Source: Ischnura elegans
Taxonomy: Eukaryota; Arthropoda; Insecta; Odonata; Coenagrionidae
DNA: 64,000 bases
NCBI RefSeq assembly: GCF_921293095.1
Contig: NC_060246.1
Coordinates: forward strand, 134,230,198-134,294,197
Direction of reading: 5' to 3'
In this document: in pieces, positions 1 through 13,049 of the stretch
Layout: every line of letters starts with the position of its first letter
How positions within the stretch are numbered: position 1 is the first letter of the stretch
Program-made: the position numbers and the translations under genes
Notes under the pieces: model-generated
Databases searched by the model: none
What the model saw: the letters and a program-made list of their open reading frames with translations, nothing else
What the model was told of the DNA's origin: nothing

Positions 1-2090
1 CAGTTCCATTTTTCATAACCAATATATTTATAGTTCAACAACATTCCTATCCAGGTTCGATTTAACACTATGCCTACACTGACGTCATACGTGATATCTT
101 CCTCACCACGACGTTCCCGGAATCGGCTTTAATAATTCTAGCCGTGACTGCAACGAAAGTGCTCCAATTAGATACTTCAACTCTTCAGGCACAGGACCCA
201 TGATTAGCAGCATATAAACTTGTAATAAAACATAAGGGGCATATGATACCAAAAAGAAAGCACACGAAGTTTTGGGAGAATTTCATCCCGAGCGGTTTCA
301 ACAACGTGTCCGTAACCCATCACAAGGATGTTAAGGAGTGAAGTATATTTTAATCAAGGGGTTCTACATTACGCAGTTTATTATTTTGTATAACACTGCG
401 CAGCTACACACATTTATAGTGGTTCGCATGTATTTCCGTCAAAAATGGCGGCGTTAAAGGAACGCATTCACTGCACATGGAAAAATTGCGAAAAACCTGG
501 GGTTTATAAAAGAATAAGCACCATTAAAAATCTCGCAATTGAAAAGGCTACAGTCATTAATTACACTGGTTTAGCACCAACAGACAGGAATAAAAAACTG
601 AAATTGTTAGTTCTATTGAAGACATTTTCTTAGAGTGAGATATTCCTTTAATTTATTCCGCAATTGTTTCAACAAATAGTTGGTACGTGGCGCATCTAAA
701 AAGGTACATTGAAGTTTTAAGTTCAACCCCCGCGTTCATTTTTCTTTGTAATAGAAGAAATAATCAAAGTAATTAGCTCGTGGAAGATAAAATACATCAT
801 AATTTTTGATTTGGCTCTGCATAGCAAAACAATAAGAATAAAATTATATGAAAAAGAACATAAAAGTAACAATTAAAAAACTAAATGGATGACAAATCCA
901 TGGTTCTAGTAAGATATAAACATAATTGGATTTAAAAGTTCATTTTCCCATGTGAGGCGCACGTGTTCAAATATTCCCTGGAGCAAACGACATCATACTT
1001 GTACTTCGGAATGCTGCCATATTTTACGTCCCATTCCCATGGAGACCAAAATAAAAATTATTACACACACTCTCCCGTAGAGAAATGTAGGAGAAAGGGC
1101 GATCAGTAACCTTTCCAAGCCTTGTATCGCTGGGAATAAATTAGAGCTTTAATAACAAATCCAATACGTTCCTTCGCATGCGTCTCACGTCGTAGCTTAC
1201 CCATTCATTGAATCCTCAAATTTCCTCCATCAAAAAGTGTTACAGGAAACACGTACACCATACGTACCCAATCATTAAAAGACAGCTGAAAGGTTCATCA
1301 ATCACCTACAGCCGCGGATACATACGTCGACTTCTCGCGAGTAAGTCTCCCGCCCATATCCGTTAAATCTCTTCATGCACACTCTCAGTCCTATGCTTAC
1401 TTGCGAGGTTAACCTACTAATTATAGGTGCTTATTCTATAATCTCCTTCCAGAGTAAGATCCGCTCAGACAAAATGCTTGATTCACAATCGGGAGAATGA
1501 GTATTAAGCCTGATATTTCACGCCTAGTTATGCTATTAATCAACTTCATTGGAAGAGGACTAGACACTGCAGTTTATCTGTGAACGAAGATTGCTCATAG
1601 AACTCCTCACGGAAATATATAGGCTATTCAACCATTAATGACAGGTGAGAGGGTTTAGTGAGTATCATCGATTTTTCTGCATTCCAATTATACCTGCGAG
1701 TATCATGAATGTATTCAATTTATAAGCAATTATGGCCTTATTATACTCACAGAAATACGCATTAAATATCAAAAATTCAATACTATCCAATCATAGCTGT
1801 ATCATTTTAACCAAAAATCTTGGTGGAATGACTATTCGAGTAGCCTGATATGAAAACTAGGTTAAAAAACTATTTTTTAAAATTTCATTATTCATTTCTT
1901 TTACGCTGAGCTTAGATCTAAGAAATTACACAACCGTGTCATCCTCTTCAAAAGTGGAATTTATAAATTATATTGATTAAAATGGAACTTTATTTAGTTA
2001 ACTCACATGCGCAAAATATTACATAAAATATATGCAAAAATAGGTGAAAGTGGATTTTTTCGCGAAGCGTTCCACCAGTTATTATTTACA
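1..2090. other. Gene-free AT-rich DNA
   Basis: No open frame here has recognisable protein features and no repeat with clear ends was found. The longest frame, at 445-633, encodes 62 unrecognisable residues and is of chance length. Composition is uniformly AT-rich. Confidence 0.6.
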
Positions 2091-2554
2091 GCTCGATCGC
2101 AAAGCATTCGTTTGCCTTGACGTAGAAATATCACAATAACATTTCATTCGCGTTGGCTTTTTGTTTAAACACTCAGCAAAGCTCACCGGGATAGAGGTAA
2201 CCAATGTAAGATACGGTTTACAACAGCAGCTGTTATCTTTTCCATCTCTAGTGGAGACGACAAAGGTCGCTGCCCTTTCAGCTTCAAGAAGTTCACCACC
2301 CACCTCCATTTACAGGAAAAGCCCCTTTTCTCCGGCTGGGGATCTGATGCGAGGAGAAAGCCAGCCAAGAGTGTGCGATTCACACTTGTGCGTGGGAGAT
2401 CTGCGGAAATGTTTCAGCGTTTCTCCGGGCAACTCTTTCTCTCGGGAACGCATAACGCAACGAACGAAATTATAGCAGGGGGTCGCGGATAGCCGCGGAC
2501 AGAAGATGGAAGCAATGTGGAAAATTTCCACAGAGAAAGAAAACACTCGCCTTG
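2091..2554. other. GC-richer stretch, several overlapping chance frames
   Basis: Base composition rises compared with the flanks, and open frames overlap on both strands at 2161-2475, 2183-2383 and 2310-2546. None shows a domain, signal peptide or membrane segment. Overlapping opposite-strand frames are expected from composition alone, so no gene is called. Confidence 0.4.
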
Positions 2555-2555
2555 A

Positions 2556-2617
2556 TCATTCGAACCCGGATCCCCCGATTTCGGGCCCAGTGCTTCCTCC
2601 AGTTAAGCTACGGAGAC
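2556..2617 (-). repeat. tRNA-derived SINE head (fragment)
   Basis: On the minus strand this reads like the 5' part of a tRNA. A box-like GTAGCTTAACTGG (2599-2611) is followed by an anticodon-arm-like segment and a perfect B-box-type GGGTTCGAAT (2558-2567). The 3' half of the T arm is missing, so it is not a functional tRNA. A truncated tRNA-derived SINE fits best. Confidence 0.5.
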
Positions 2618-2759
2618 GTCACTCCTCTAAATGGGAATTTTTGGACTATTTCGGACAAGATGGAGTGGGCTGGTGAGCATATTATGCGACTAGCAGTCCA
2701 AGTCGTGCGCACGGCGCCACACCCGGAGAGCAAAGCCCGAACTTTGAAAACTTAAGGAT

Positions 2760-4090
2760 CTTGACTAATCTAAGTATACCTGGATTAGCCGCGGTGAATA
2801 CCTGATAGAGTCACACGAAATGCATTAATTATGCGGAAATTCCATAGAGAAATTTTCGCACGATTTTATAGGTCTGCATTTAAATGAATTTAATAATGGT
2901 TCTGAAAATAGTCTCGAGAAACAACAGCTTTCACGGGGACTGCTAGCAATTGAGAAAATATGATTTCATTATAAAACTCTGAGGTGACGATTGAGATATG
3001 GAAGAAAGATTGGATGGTAGGAGTCCATACGGAGGGAAGCAAATAAGTTAAAACAGTAAAGGAAAGATTTCAACGAAACAGAAGATTTTAAGGGATGACT
3101 TATTTATTTTTCAGATTTTTTTATTTTCGCACAATTTGTGGGTGACTCCGTGAAGTTTTCACCGCAGCTATTCCGGGCATGCTTAATTTATGGATGGCCT
3201 CTGTACACATCCTCACCCCTTGTACCTCACACTTTATACGCTTCCATCCAACTCATCACACATCCTCCTTCGCCAAAAATATTTTCCTCCCGCGCGCCAA
3301 GTCAATGAATTATTCATGAGCGGGCTCAATTTTCAAGATCGACTAGATATTTTTTTCTTTTTCTTTCTCCCCTTCCTCCATGACTAAATGATACCGCTAC
3401 CTCTCGACTCTTTCGTCCCAAGATACACATCCGACGGGCATCATTCCGCTTTCGCAGTACTCGCGTCAGCAAATTTTTTAATACCAATCTCTCTCTTCTT
3501 TCACAGGTCAAAATTCCATATACGCCCTATCGCATACGTTATAACCCTTCAAAGCGTCACCAGATGCCCCGAAGACATCTGCCGCACCTGCGCAAGAAAA
3601 ACGCTGGGTACTGGGTGAGATGGGGTCAATAACGTCATCATAAGCTCCAAATGTGAACCATATGTTTTTCTGAGCATATCTCTCCAAGCCACCAATAAGC
3701 CTTCTTCAACAATATTTAACTTGTCGCAGCTATACATTTGAGAACTTGAGAACTCACCTAAAACCAATAAATTTTTTAACACTCGTAAGAAAAAGTTTCC
3801 AAGCTATTGACCAATATACAACAAATGTAACCCAATGCTCTTTTTTACTTAATTAAAAAGTCTACCAAGACATTTTTGCATGGCATTGATTCAGACAAAA
3901 TACATGCCCACGATTTTTTGAGCAAGTAGTTGCACACCCAAATTATTTGCAATTGTAAATGAATGAGATAAATTGTCAAGACACAACAATCCATATCTCT
4001 TTTAATAACGGTAATAATCTTAAGATATAAATAATCCATCAACGGAAATATGATACATTGTACGATAACGCCTCCAAATGGTTCGGCCCA
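2760..4090. other. Gene-free AT-rich DNA
   Basis: Only short unrecognised frames occur (for example 3190-3387 and 3549-3782). There is a pyrimidine-rich segment around 3210-3420. No repeat with defined ends was seen. Confidence 0.5.
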
Positions 4091-4104
4091 AAAATAACAT
4101 AAGA

Positions 4105-4165
4105 GGACTTGAACTCGACCGCTAGCGATTGAAGCTTCCGTCACTCGGGAGTGCTGACCGGAAAT
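4105..4165 (-). repeat. Possible tRNA-derived SINE fragment
   Basis: The minus strand carries a B-box-like GGTCGAGTTCAAGTCC (4105-4120) about 35 bases after an A-box-like GGTCAGCACTC near 4151-4160. The spacing and B box fit a RNA polymerase III internal promoter, but the tRNA fold is poor. It could be chance. Confidence 0.3.
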
Positions 4166-4169
4166 TCTC

Positions 4170-6660
4170 CAGCAATCGGACGTAGCGAATAGCGGGCGGG
4201 ACCAGCGATTTTCCTCCACTTAAATTCCGATTCTCTGGGTTAGCTACCAGATCTAAAGCACAGGTGTAGATGACCTAAAATGAATGGGAATGCTTAAATC
4301 CCTCGCTCCTATTACCTGCGGTGCGAGTCCCACATCTTCAATTTGAAAAGGGATACCGGTTTGCATCTGAGGTTAATTTTCCATCCATAATACGAATCTA
4401 CGAACACTATCGTATTTTATTCATATGTCGTCCCACTAAAATGCAGCTGGGAGGTTTGCGACTAGTACCTTATACTTCCCATTAGTTCTGATACATAAAA
4501 TATCTATGAATTCTATACATCTCCCCGCCTCATCTACGTAACACACCGATCTGCATATAATAGTAATTACGGAGACTCAAACAATACTAAACGATAACAA
4601 AGATGAGAATAAATCGTCAAAAATCAATCGGCATGATATTTTTTTGCATAGATAAGGGAATAACTGCAAATTCATTTTAATGAATATTTTCCCATTTATG
4701 TTACACCATTTCTGATATGAATAACCTTTTCTCTTCCAACGAACGAATTATTTAGCACAAATCACGTTCGAAAACCCGTTAATAAGGTTAATCACCAAAA
4801 ATATTATCGATAAAAATAATTGAGGATAATAGTAGTTTTTTATCACATATTTCCTTAAGCATATTAGCAATTAAATTTCCCAGGATTGCCTATTAAAATT
4901 TACCTCTAGCAGTAAAACGAGATAACTGCAATGGAATTACTAAATGAGTTAAGAGCTTGACGAAATCTTGAAGTATATTTTTAATTTCATAACAATCGTA
5001 AGTGCCCGTGTAGTAGTTCCTCAAAATAAAAACTAATGTTCGGGTGAGTTGGGTGGGCATATTAAAAATGCGAGGTGATGTTGGCGTTCATTCTCTAAGA
5101 CCTCCATTCTGAGTGTGTATACTCTCAACTAACCCATATTATGTCCACACCTATCTATCCCATAGCCTCTGCTCAGTCCCTTCCTCACCTCTTCTGCTGT
5201 CGACCCAATCTATAAAACTCTCTTCTCTAAGCAACCAAGCAATAAATCGTAGAAATGAAATCGTTTTTACGCCATAAATATGATAAAATAAACCCATAAT
5301 TATTAAAAAATTTCAAACCTTTAATGAGGCATAGACTTAGATCAGAAAAGTGAAGTACCTTAAGAGGTACACAGTCGCCAAAGTAATGTTAAAGTGAAGA
5401 AAGAAACGTTGGTAAACGACTGAAGTTAATGGTTTAAAAAGGATTGCAGCACATCTCACGGTACATGAAAACAGCAAGATCCCAAACACTTCTCACTTAT
5501 TCCAATTCGCTAAGCAACGCAATGCAGCTCTCTCTTGAGTGCATTTTGAAATCGGAATACGCTTATCAGGAGAATAAATACGCATGACTGAAGGTTTACG
5601 GAGACTTTCCCAACCTGGCGAGACTAAAAAACCGTGGCATCTTTCATTCAACATTTAATGAAAAGATAGCACTTATCGCAAAAGCCATGGAGAGCAATCG
5701 AAAAAATATCGCATTCGATCAATACAGGTGAATGAAGAGTTAGATAAGATTCCAAAGCGGAAAAAGCGGATTCAAAGAGAAAATAAAGAAAGTAAATCCT
5801 CTCACAGAAACTCACAGATGAAGTAATATGGTCATCGCATACTGCCCATCAATTTATAACAGAGAGCATGAGTAAAATGGTGAATACTAGTAGTAGGGAT
5901 TGGTATCGAATAGTAATCCATTTCGCTTGGAAAAACAAAAATTATCTCAGATATAATAATCTAATAAAAAATGTAGAATATAATCATTATTTCAATCATC
6001 CCTAGGTAGTCGTGGTTACTGGATTCAGATCTCAGTATTTCATTAGTATCGGTAGTTCTATTAACTTTTTCGCGATTTTCCTCCTCTCGATAAGATAACA
6101 CATAAACATATCTCAGCATTTTTACTTCAACTTAGCATATTAACCGGTGCACACATAAGTTATCATTGGTATTTCTTTTTAGGAAGAACTTTCCCAATAA
6201 AGATAGAGATTTGGTTGTACACATTTTATTGACGAAAGATTAAAAAGACTACATATTTTCATGATAAAATGATTTCAAAAGACCCCGTAAATTGTGTAAT
6301 CAATTATTTTCGGATGCATAGATAATGGCAAACATTTTTGCCTGGAAATGCAAATTTCTATGTAAGCAATGAAAAAAGTGCCAACTCTTCGTACCCAAAT
6401 CTCATGCAAATACATTTCCAAAAGATAACCTAGATTAATTCAAGGTAAAATCGATATCAAGGCATTCCTTTCCGATGAATGGGGAACAGTGACTCGATGA
6501 AATATTTAAATGATACGCAAAAATTTCCACGAAAAGATGGAAAGGCATTCGGATAATAATTTGATTATCTTCAATTCAAATCCCATGAAATAAAAAAAAA
6601 CAAAATATCGAATTTCAGATCACAAAATCTTCAATCAAACATCAATTTATGTAAAAAAAT
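4170..6660. other. Gene-free AT-rich DNA
   Basis: No open frame reaches 60 codons and no SINE, LINE or inverted-terminus element was recognised in these 2.5 kb. It looks like ancient, unique, non-coding sequence. Confidence 0.6.
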
Positions 6661-6668
6661 GTGGCGTG

Positions 6669-6790
6669 ATGAAAATAATCTTCGAAGGACAAGTTGAAGG
6701 GTGGAACAGTAAAGGAAAGCCTTGGATGGGAATGTGGATTAGATGACAAAGGCTTCGAGACAGAAGAGCTCTGAGTGCGTTAAAGGATTG
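6669..6790 (+). pseudogene. LINE reverse transcriptase C-terminal tail fragment
   Basis: One frame reads MKIIFEGQVEG followed, a few residues on, by KGKPWMGMWIR and, after a stop, RLRDRRALSALKDWLI. This resembles the conserved tail of arthropod non-LTR reverse transcriptases (R-H-D-G-L-x-K-x-I-x-E-G-Q-V-E-G-K ... G-R-P-R), also present at 62338-63140 in this window. The catalytic domain is absent and stops interrupt the frame, so it is a dead relic. The match is short and could not be confirmed by database search. Confidence 0.45.
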
Positions 6791-7550
6791 GCTAATATGA
6801 GAATATAGTGGACAGCAATTTCTTAGAAGTCCCCAAATTGTTGAATTATTATTATTTTAAAATGACTACATAAAAACATTTTATTAAGTAAATTCAAACG
6901 AACGGTTGCGAGCAAAATTTAAACGAAGAAATGTTGAAGTAGGTGATACGCAGGTGTAGAAGTGTAACGATTAAAAAACTCGTGATAAATCAATGAGTTC
7001 ATTTTCAAATTTACTATCTTCGAAAATTCGGGTGTAGGATCAATTTCCCTGCGAAATAGTTCTTGTTCTCTCCAACTTAATAAAGATTGAATAAAAAACG
7101 AGACGAGAGATGGAAAAGGGCTTCCACAAACACAGCGGTGAAGGAATGGATCCTTGAGGCGGCAAACACCAAAAGCGTGAATGCGTCCCCGATCGAGGCG
7201 GAATCCGACACCAGCAACTTCCTTACGCCGAGAAAGGGGAACTACTTTTCCGACTGAGAAGCGCCGAGTGAAATTTTCCGGAGGAACGAACCCGAAGAAT
7301 ACGCAAGCGAGCGAAGTGGACCAAATTATAACCTTGACTTGTCAAAGCCCTTTCCTGGAAACTTGAAAACGGGAAATTTCCCTGTGCTTCCCTCGCTTTC
7401 CTCACTTTATTCCATTCGACCGCAGCACCCTCGTATCTTCCATGCCCACCTCCCACCCTCCAACCTCCACCATTCCGGCACAGTTCCCACGGGAATACAA
7501 ACTACGTCTACAGCGACTCACTACCACAGTGCATCACTGATTTCGTCATA

Positions 7551-7807
7551 CGGGGAACTGCAGTGGCGCAGTGCTTTGGATGGGATGGTCTGGGGTGGAG
7601 ACTACGGGCCAGTCTGGGAAAATTTTTGAAAAATTACATGCCTGAAAATACATTTTACGACATTTTGGCCCTAAAAATAAAACTCTAAACAGATGCAGCT
7701 ATTATACGTCTAAACCAGACAATAGTTTTTAATTATTCTTTTATTTCTCTGAGGCTTTGGGGGGGATCCATCCCCTCATCCTCCCATATTTACGCCACTG
7801 CGGGGAA
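7551..7807. mobile_element. hAT-like MITE with CAGTGGCG termini
   Basis: The core element runs 7561-7800 (240 bp). It begins CAGTGGCGCAGTG and ends TTTACGCCACTG, so its tips are inverted repeats. CGGGGAA lies immediately right of the element (7801-7807) and again at 7551-7557, three bases before the left tip, so a 7-8 bp target duplication with a small junction change is likely. There is no transposase. Near the right end, CTCTGAGG...GGGGGG...ATCCCC resembles the right end of the MITE at 62736-63032, suggesting related families. hAT elements make 8-bp duplications and have CAG-type tips. Confidence 0.65.
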
Positions 7808-7809
7808 GC

Positions 7810-10195
7810 ATACATACATTGGTGATTTACGTCGGCATACATTTTTTAATTCCAGCAGGCGCATTGGTCGAAGCAGGTCTCCATGAAAGAATTCACCTTA
7901 AATACACACGAAATGAATCTTGAGAGTATTAGTTTTAATAAAAGTAGGGTATCCAACTGTATATTCTTGACCTCAAATTAAAGAGATTATAGTGCTGCCG
8001 TGATTAACATAAAAATGAATTTAATGATGTTTAAGTTTAAAAAGTAACAAATTTGAATGAAATATTTCGGTGAAGACATTAATTTAAAGAAAAGTCGCTC
8101 GAAAATGTTTCATTGCCGAATGTTAACCAGATTGAAGGGTTAACAATCAAATATAAATGAAAAAAGCAAATCAATGAATTTATTTCTCCAGCATAATATA
8201 TATGATATTTTAGAAATACTTTTAAAAATGTAAATATGTTTTATTTATTTTTAGCACGAATCTCACGTTCTATAAGTAATAAATAAAGCAATCTCATTTT
8301 CACAATAACGGAATGAATCGGTCACAATAAACTATGACATTGCGAGAGGCGACTTTACTTCAATTTACTTCATGTCTGATGTAACTGAAAAATTCGTGCG
8401 AAAAAGACTGCGACTGAGAACATGAGTTTTTTTCGATTCGATCGAGGGCACCATTTTTTTCCTACTCACCAATGTCGTAGCCAGCAGCTGCAATCGAAGA
8501 ATAGCTGTCAAGAGGAAAAGCGCAATTATTTTAGATTGCCTAATTCTATCGTGATTGCTTTGCACCGCATCACGCAAGGCACATTAATTCACGAGCGGCA
8601 TTCAGTGACAATTGTACCTCACCAATGGCAACAGGAAATGTATCTCATTTCCTAGCTTTTATAGGAGCGTCCACACTTATTCGATGAATTAGAACGTGAA
8701 GGAACGTAAGGTAAAACCGAGTTTTAGCGAGCAATCGTGGTCATACATCTACGGTCATGAGTTGTTTCATGAGTTGATAACGAAACAAGAGATATGTTCT
8801 AAATGTTTCATCGGTCATGAGAGAGGTATTACGGAAGGTGATCAATACCTGACATCATTCCATGAGGCTGAGTTTCAACGAACAGGATGAAACTTACTGA
8901 TAAGAAGGGGAAAAATTGATAAGAGAAAGGAAGTACAACAGGAAATATCGACTCCTCCATAGGGAACACCTTTAAAAACTCAGCAGGAGTTAAGTTGAAC
9001 GTTCAGTACGACTTTAATAGTAATTTTAATAACTTTAATTGATAAATATAACGTGTTGGACATCATTCACTTTGCGGTTTGCATTATACATTCATCGCAT
9101 TTGAGATATTTAGGCTAGAAAAGGTAAGAAATTCTGTTGATCGGTCTTAGGAAAGAATAAACATATTAATATCAGAAAAAGAATATCGATTCCAAAAATC
9201 GTACTTACGCTACCTTAGAAACTAAGAATTAAAAATGATGGCTATGATAAAATATAGTTTTCTTCTTTGCTGCATGTAGCCGTAAAGACGATAGCTGGGT
9301 AGTGTCATAAACTTCAACCATGGAGTGCATTTCAAAAGATCGAGCGAATTCCATACATTTAATATGGAAGTGAACGATGCTCCTTTTGGCGCAAAATTTT
9401 CCAGAAGGTAGGACGAACTGATCGAATAGTTTCAGACCAGGCTTTTTATCCCACCACGAGGAAAAAAGGCATTTGCCACAGAAACACTGTCATAGCAACG
9501 AATACAACCGGATTATCATTGATTTCAGAGGGAGTGGGATCATAACAATTAATGCCGTGAGTTCCAAAACATCACAATTCCATTCAGCAAAGATTTGAGG
9601 CAAAACATTTTCTCTATTCATCTCCACAGCAATCAGGCTATCACCTCAACTTTCAAAAATGAATAGATATTTCACCCTGCATTCCACTATGGGAAAAAAT
9701 CAACTTGAGCCGTAGAGGAAATCGTGCCTCCAGTTCATTCAGCCTCAGTAGGTAGAAGACTCAAACATTCAATATCCAGGTTCTCCACAAAGGACCCTCC
9801 AGAAGTACGTTTGGTGGAAAGCGAAAAACATCATAGCTCGAAAACAATTATACTTTTAACTGTGGAATTTTTTGGCGGGATAAAAACTTTACCATGCCGC
9901 CAACAACAGTTCCTCGCAACACAAATCACCCGCCCTCCTAATGACGTCCTCATCCTCATTCCACCCACATCTCACCCCTCCCCTGCTTCTCATCATCATT
10001 CTTCTTTCCCCATTTCCGGTTTCGGGTTATTACTGGGAAGGCAGAGGAGGGGGTGTTAAAATAGGCATGTGGAGTCTGCATGTTCTACTGCTCCGTTACC
10101 CTTCAACCTCCCCTCCATGATACATTTGGAGAAAAGGAGAGATCACGGCCTGCACGCGTCACTACCACTCAACCGTTATTTCTCGCGACGTATTA
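7810..10195. other. Gene-free AT-rich DNA
   Basis: A 64-codon frame at 8696-8890 and a 111-codon frame at 9724-10059 are present, but neither contains a recognisable domain and the second is proline/serine-rich from base composition. No defined repeat was seen. Confidence 0.5.
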
Positions 10196-10198
10196 ATT

Positions 10199-10424
10199 GC
10201 AAATGAAAATAAAAACTTTGTCTATTTTAACTAATATATTTTCAGGCACAAATAGTTTCGACGCTGCGGCGTTGTCTTAAGGTATCCTTTTTGAGTTTTT
10301 TTTTACATTCATCATAATTTTTATGGTGCATTAATCCAGGTACCTGAAGATGACGCGGCTGCGTCGAAGATTGCTGTACCTAATAATAAATCGGTGGAAT
10401 ATAACATTTTTCTTTTCATTTACG
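10199..10424. repeat. Fold-back repeat with hammerhead-like modules (locus A)
   Basis: Two arms of about 88 bp (10199-10287 and 10337-10424) are diverged inverted copies, separated by about 50 AT-rich bases. The right arm on the plus strand reads GGTAC, CTGAAGA, T, a GACGC/GCGTC hairpin, GAAGA, then GTACC. GGTAC and GTACC are complementary, giving a stem I around a CUGANGA core. The left arm, read on the minus strand, has TTAAGA, an ACGC/GCGT hairpin and GAAAC. The right arm continues with AATAATAAATCGGTGGAA, resembling the tails of other copies. Both modules have their 5' ends at the centre. Confidence 0.6.
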
Positions 10425-10682
10425 ATAAAAGTAACTATCATACGGTTAAGCCTGAGATGATAGTGGCGTATTAATTGTTTGAAACACAAGCTGTCATAAT
10501 GAAAAGTTCACGGGGTATTGAGTAGACTTTTTTCAGCATGCAGAGTCATGAAGTCAAAATAGCCCAAGTGCGTGGTCAGGACTCAGGGATGAAAAGTTTA
10601 TTTTTTGGGCTATTCGAGCTACGGATTTGATTGAAGTATGCTCTAGTGTTTTACCGGCGTACAGCGTCTCAGAAGGCTACTC

Positions 10683-10840
10683 CGGTTTCCCGGGTACCGG
10701 GTGATTGTCGACATTGCTGCCGGCATTTCGAGGACCGAGTCGCTTCTCATATTCAGGGGGGTCTCATGCCCTGTAAAAGGGTGTCGACTCGGTTCCTGAA
10801 ATGTCGGCAGCAGAATCAATAATCAACCGGTGGGAAACCC
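10683..10840. repeat. Fold-back repeat with hammerhead-like modules (locus G)
   Basis: Arms at 10683-10742 and 10785-10840 are inverted copies sharing CGACTCGG, CGAAATG or TGAAATG, CGGCAGCA and GGGAAACC, around a loop of about 42 bases. Each module reads from the centre outward. On the plus strand TGCC precedes a CTGTAAA core, and GTC is followed by GGCA, which pairs with TGCC. Downstream CAATAATC and CCGGTGGGAAACC parallel the tail at locus A. The general text resembles terminal repeats of Penelope-like elements, but no reverse transcriptase is present. Confidence 0.55.
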
Positions 10841-10849
10841 CAGCAGTCA

Positions 10850-11680
10850 TCCTAGATTTTGCTTTGGTTATTCACATTCATGAATATTACATATAGTAGC
10901 ATATATGACTTCAAGACGATTAGTTAAAGTGATGGCTATATTAGCTTTAAAGATGAGCAAAAATGTAGCATGCCAAGAAAATTCACGGCTTCATTTTTAT
11001 GTCTTAATTAATATGTGAAAAATTACCTAACTATTTTCTCAAAAGCAAAATTCTGATATGTGCCGTTTGCATTAGTTAAAAAGGCCTGCAGCATACTGCC
11101 TGAAAATTTCATGATGATAATCGAAGTTTTATATAAGAAATAAGTCATGAAAAAGGCGAAATGAAATCGATCGAAAGGAAAAGTCCCTTTTAAGAAGTGG
11201 GCTCGTGAATGCGAAACTCCAAAACAAGTTCCTTTCTCATATGTTACTAAAATAGTGACGCCATTATAGATTACACACGCCGATAATGGAAAGCCATATT
11301 AGAGCATACCGAAGGTGGAAATTCAATACTTACATGATTTATTTTGAACTATTTCAAGATATTGGAGCTGACCATAGCGCCATTTTAATGTAGCCAACGT
11401 GTTATGACTACAATTACCGCCCAAATCAGCCAACGACTCAATTACTAGCAAAGTGAGGTGCCATGGTATTATTTTGATAATATTTTTATATTATCACCAT
11501 ATTTATTGTGCATCAGACGATCATCCAGGTTTTTGTCAAAAAATACTTATATACTACTCTATAAATAAACAACATTTTTCCTTTACATAAACGGTACCAC
11601 TGGAAGAGCCAGCATATAGATGCTCATTTTCAAATGCCGTTTCAAGAAACTATGGCACGAGGAGCCTGATTTTCTGGCCG
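10850..11680. other. Gene-free AT-rich DNA
   Basis: Nothing beyond AT-rich background was recognised. No frame of 60 or more codons lies in this stretch. Confidence 0.6.
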
Positions 11681-11689
11681 TTATTCAAT

Positions 11690-12100
11690 GAAAAAATTTA
11701 ACATTGAATGCACTTCCTTTTCTCCTACGCAAGCAGCCCCTCACTCTCTCCCTCTCCCTCTGTGCCTCGAATGGGGTTGTGTGAGCGCGTGTGGAGGGGG
11801 AAAAGGAAATTGCCGAGTCTGGGCGCCCGAGACTGCTGGGCGACTGCAAACGGGCAATAAAGGGGAGGAAGTCGGGAGAGGGGTTACTCACATTCATGGG
11901 GAGAGAGGAAGAGGGGGGTAGAGGGGGTGGTTTGTGAGTGGAGGGGGTGGCGGAGGAGGTAGTGCGGGGGCGTGTTTGTTGCGGACTGAGAAGGAAGGTG
12001 GGGGTGGAAAGGAAAGTGTGATGCCGTGTGAGGAGAGAAAGGGCCGATTTCCTGACGTATCCATAAACTATAAAATCCTCCTCCGACCATTGACTCACTC
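11690..12100. repeat. GC-rich, strand-asymmetric low-complexity block
   Basis: The plus strand is strongly G/A-rich here, with GGAGGGGG-type runs at 11790-12010, so long opposite-strand frames appear (137 codons at 11685-12098 minus) composed mostly of P, S and T. These are compositional artefacts. The block stands out from the AT-rich flanks and could be a regulatory or open-chromatin region, but no promoter element was identified. Confidence 0.4.
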
Positions 12101-12199
12101 ACACAAATGTTTGGGGTAGACGAGACGAGATACGGCAAAAAGTTATGGATTCGACCCCCTCTAAAGTCAACCTAAAACCTTAGGAAAAGTTGTCGAAAA

Positions 12200-12730
12200 A
12201 CTAAATTTTCTATCTATTACAGTCTTGCAAACTGCATATACAGGGTGGAGACATTATGTAACAAAATTTTAAGCCAGGATAGCCTCTGCTGGTTGGGGGA
12301 ATTTGAGGGTCGAAAATACGATGGTAATGAGAGCTTTGACCATCGCGGAGAAGCTTGTTAATGGTACAGAAGCCATTTTGGCAGCCACTACTCCACACTT
12401 TGTAACAGTCAAAAAGTCTGGAAGCCAAGAACTGTTTGTTATTCCTAGAATTCAATTTAAGTACTCTAGACATCACCGAAAAAAACAATCCTTAAGGAAT
12501 AAACGACAGAAAAAATTGTAAAAACTGGCAGAGCGACCAGAAAAGGGCGATCCGGAGTCGAACGAATAACTTTTTTAAAAATCACTTCTTCATCTTGAAA
12601 ACTTCAGGATATCTCAAATAGAACCCATTCAAAATTTTCCTGTATCTCAAACTTGTATAGTTTACCACTGAATTTTTTCAAATGCATATTTTTTTACGCT
12701 TGAGACGTAGGGAAATGTTAACAAATATCC
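12200..12730. other. Unassigned sequence with an ACAGGGTGG start
   Basis: A 72-codon frame at 12303-12521 ends in a basic run but is unrecognised. ACAGGGTGG at 12239-12247 resembles the opening of many small insect repeats, and a similar CAGGGTGGATCCC occurs near 19850. No matching end was found. Confidence 0.3.
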
Positions 12731-12734
12731 GCTT

Positions 12735-12805
12735 AACGAATATAGCCTAAATATATATAGCCTGTATAAATATAGCCTATATAACGAATATAGCCTATAT
12801 AAATA
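12735..12805. repeat. AT-rich minisatellite, AATATAGCCTATATA units
   Basis: Four imperfect copies of a 12-19 base unit containing ATAGCCT follow one another (12741, 12756, 12771 and 12790 regions). CGAATATAGCCT occurs twice. This is slippage-type tandem repetition in non-coding DNA. Confidence 0.7.
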
Positions 12806-12891
12806 AAGGCTGATATTTTGAAGCCAATTCACTTGGTTTAAAACGATCAACATGTCACGAAAAAAGACTAAATACGAATACTCATCAAAGA

Positions 12892-13041
12892 GGAGGTCGC
12901 GGGCTCGAGTCCCGCCTGGGTAAGTTACCCCTATCCAGCGCGTGGTTATTTGTGTACGTTACATTTTGAACACGCTAATGATCCCGATGTTAAAGGCCAC
13001 GTAAAGCTGTTTTCGGTGGCATTTTATAAATAAAAAAAAAC
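12892..13041 (+). repeat. tRNA-derived SINE, 5'-truncated
   Basis: Begins within the tRNA-like head at GGAGGTCGCGGG, with a B-box-like GGGCTCGAGTCCC (12901-12913), then CGCCTGGGTAAGTTACCCC, a tRNA-unrelated body, TAAAGGCCACGTAAAGCTG and an AAATAAAAAAAAA tail. The copy at 58850-59053 shares the same order: GAGGTCGCGGG, CTGG, GGTTGCCC, AAAGG, the CTGTTTTC region and an A/T-rich tail. The A box and first part of the head are missing. Confidence 0.7.
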
Positions 13042-13049
13042 TTAAAAAT

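Noticed and set aside
11685..12098. 137-codon minus-strand open frame
   Set aside because: P/S/T-rich translation of a G-rich low-complexity block.
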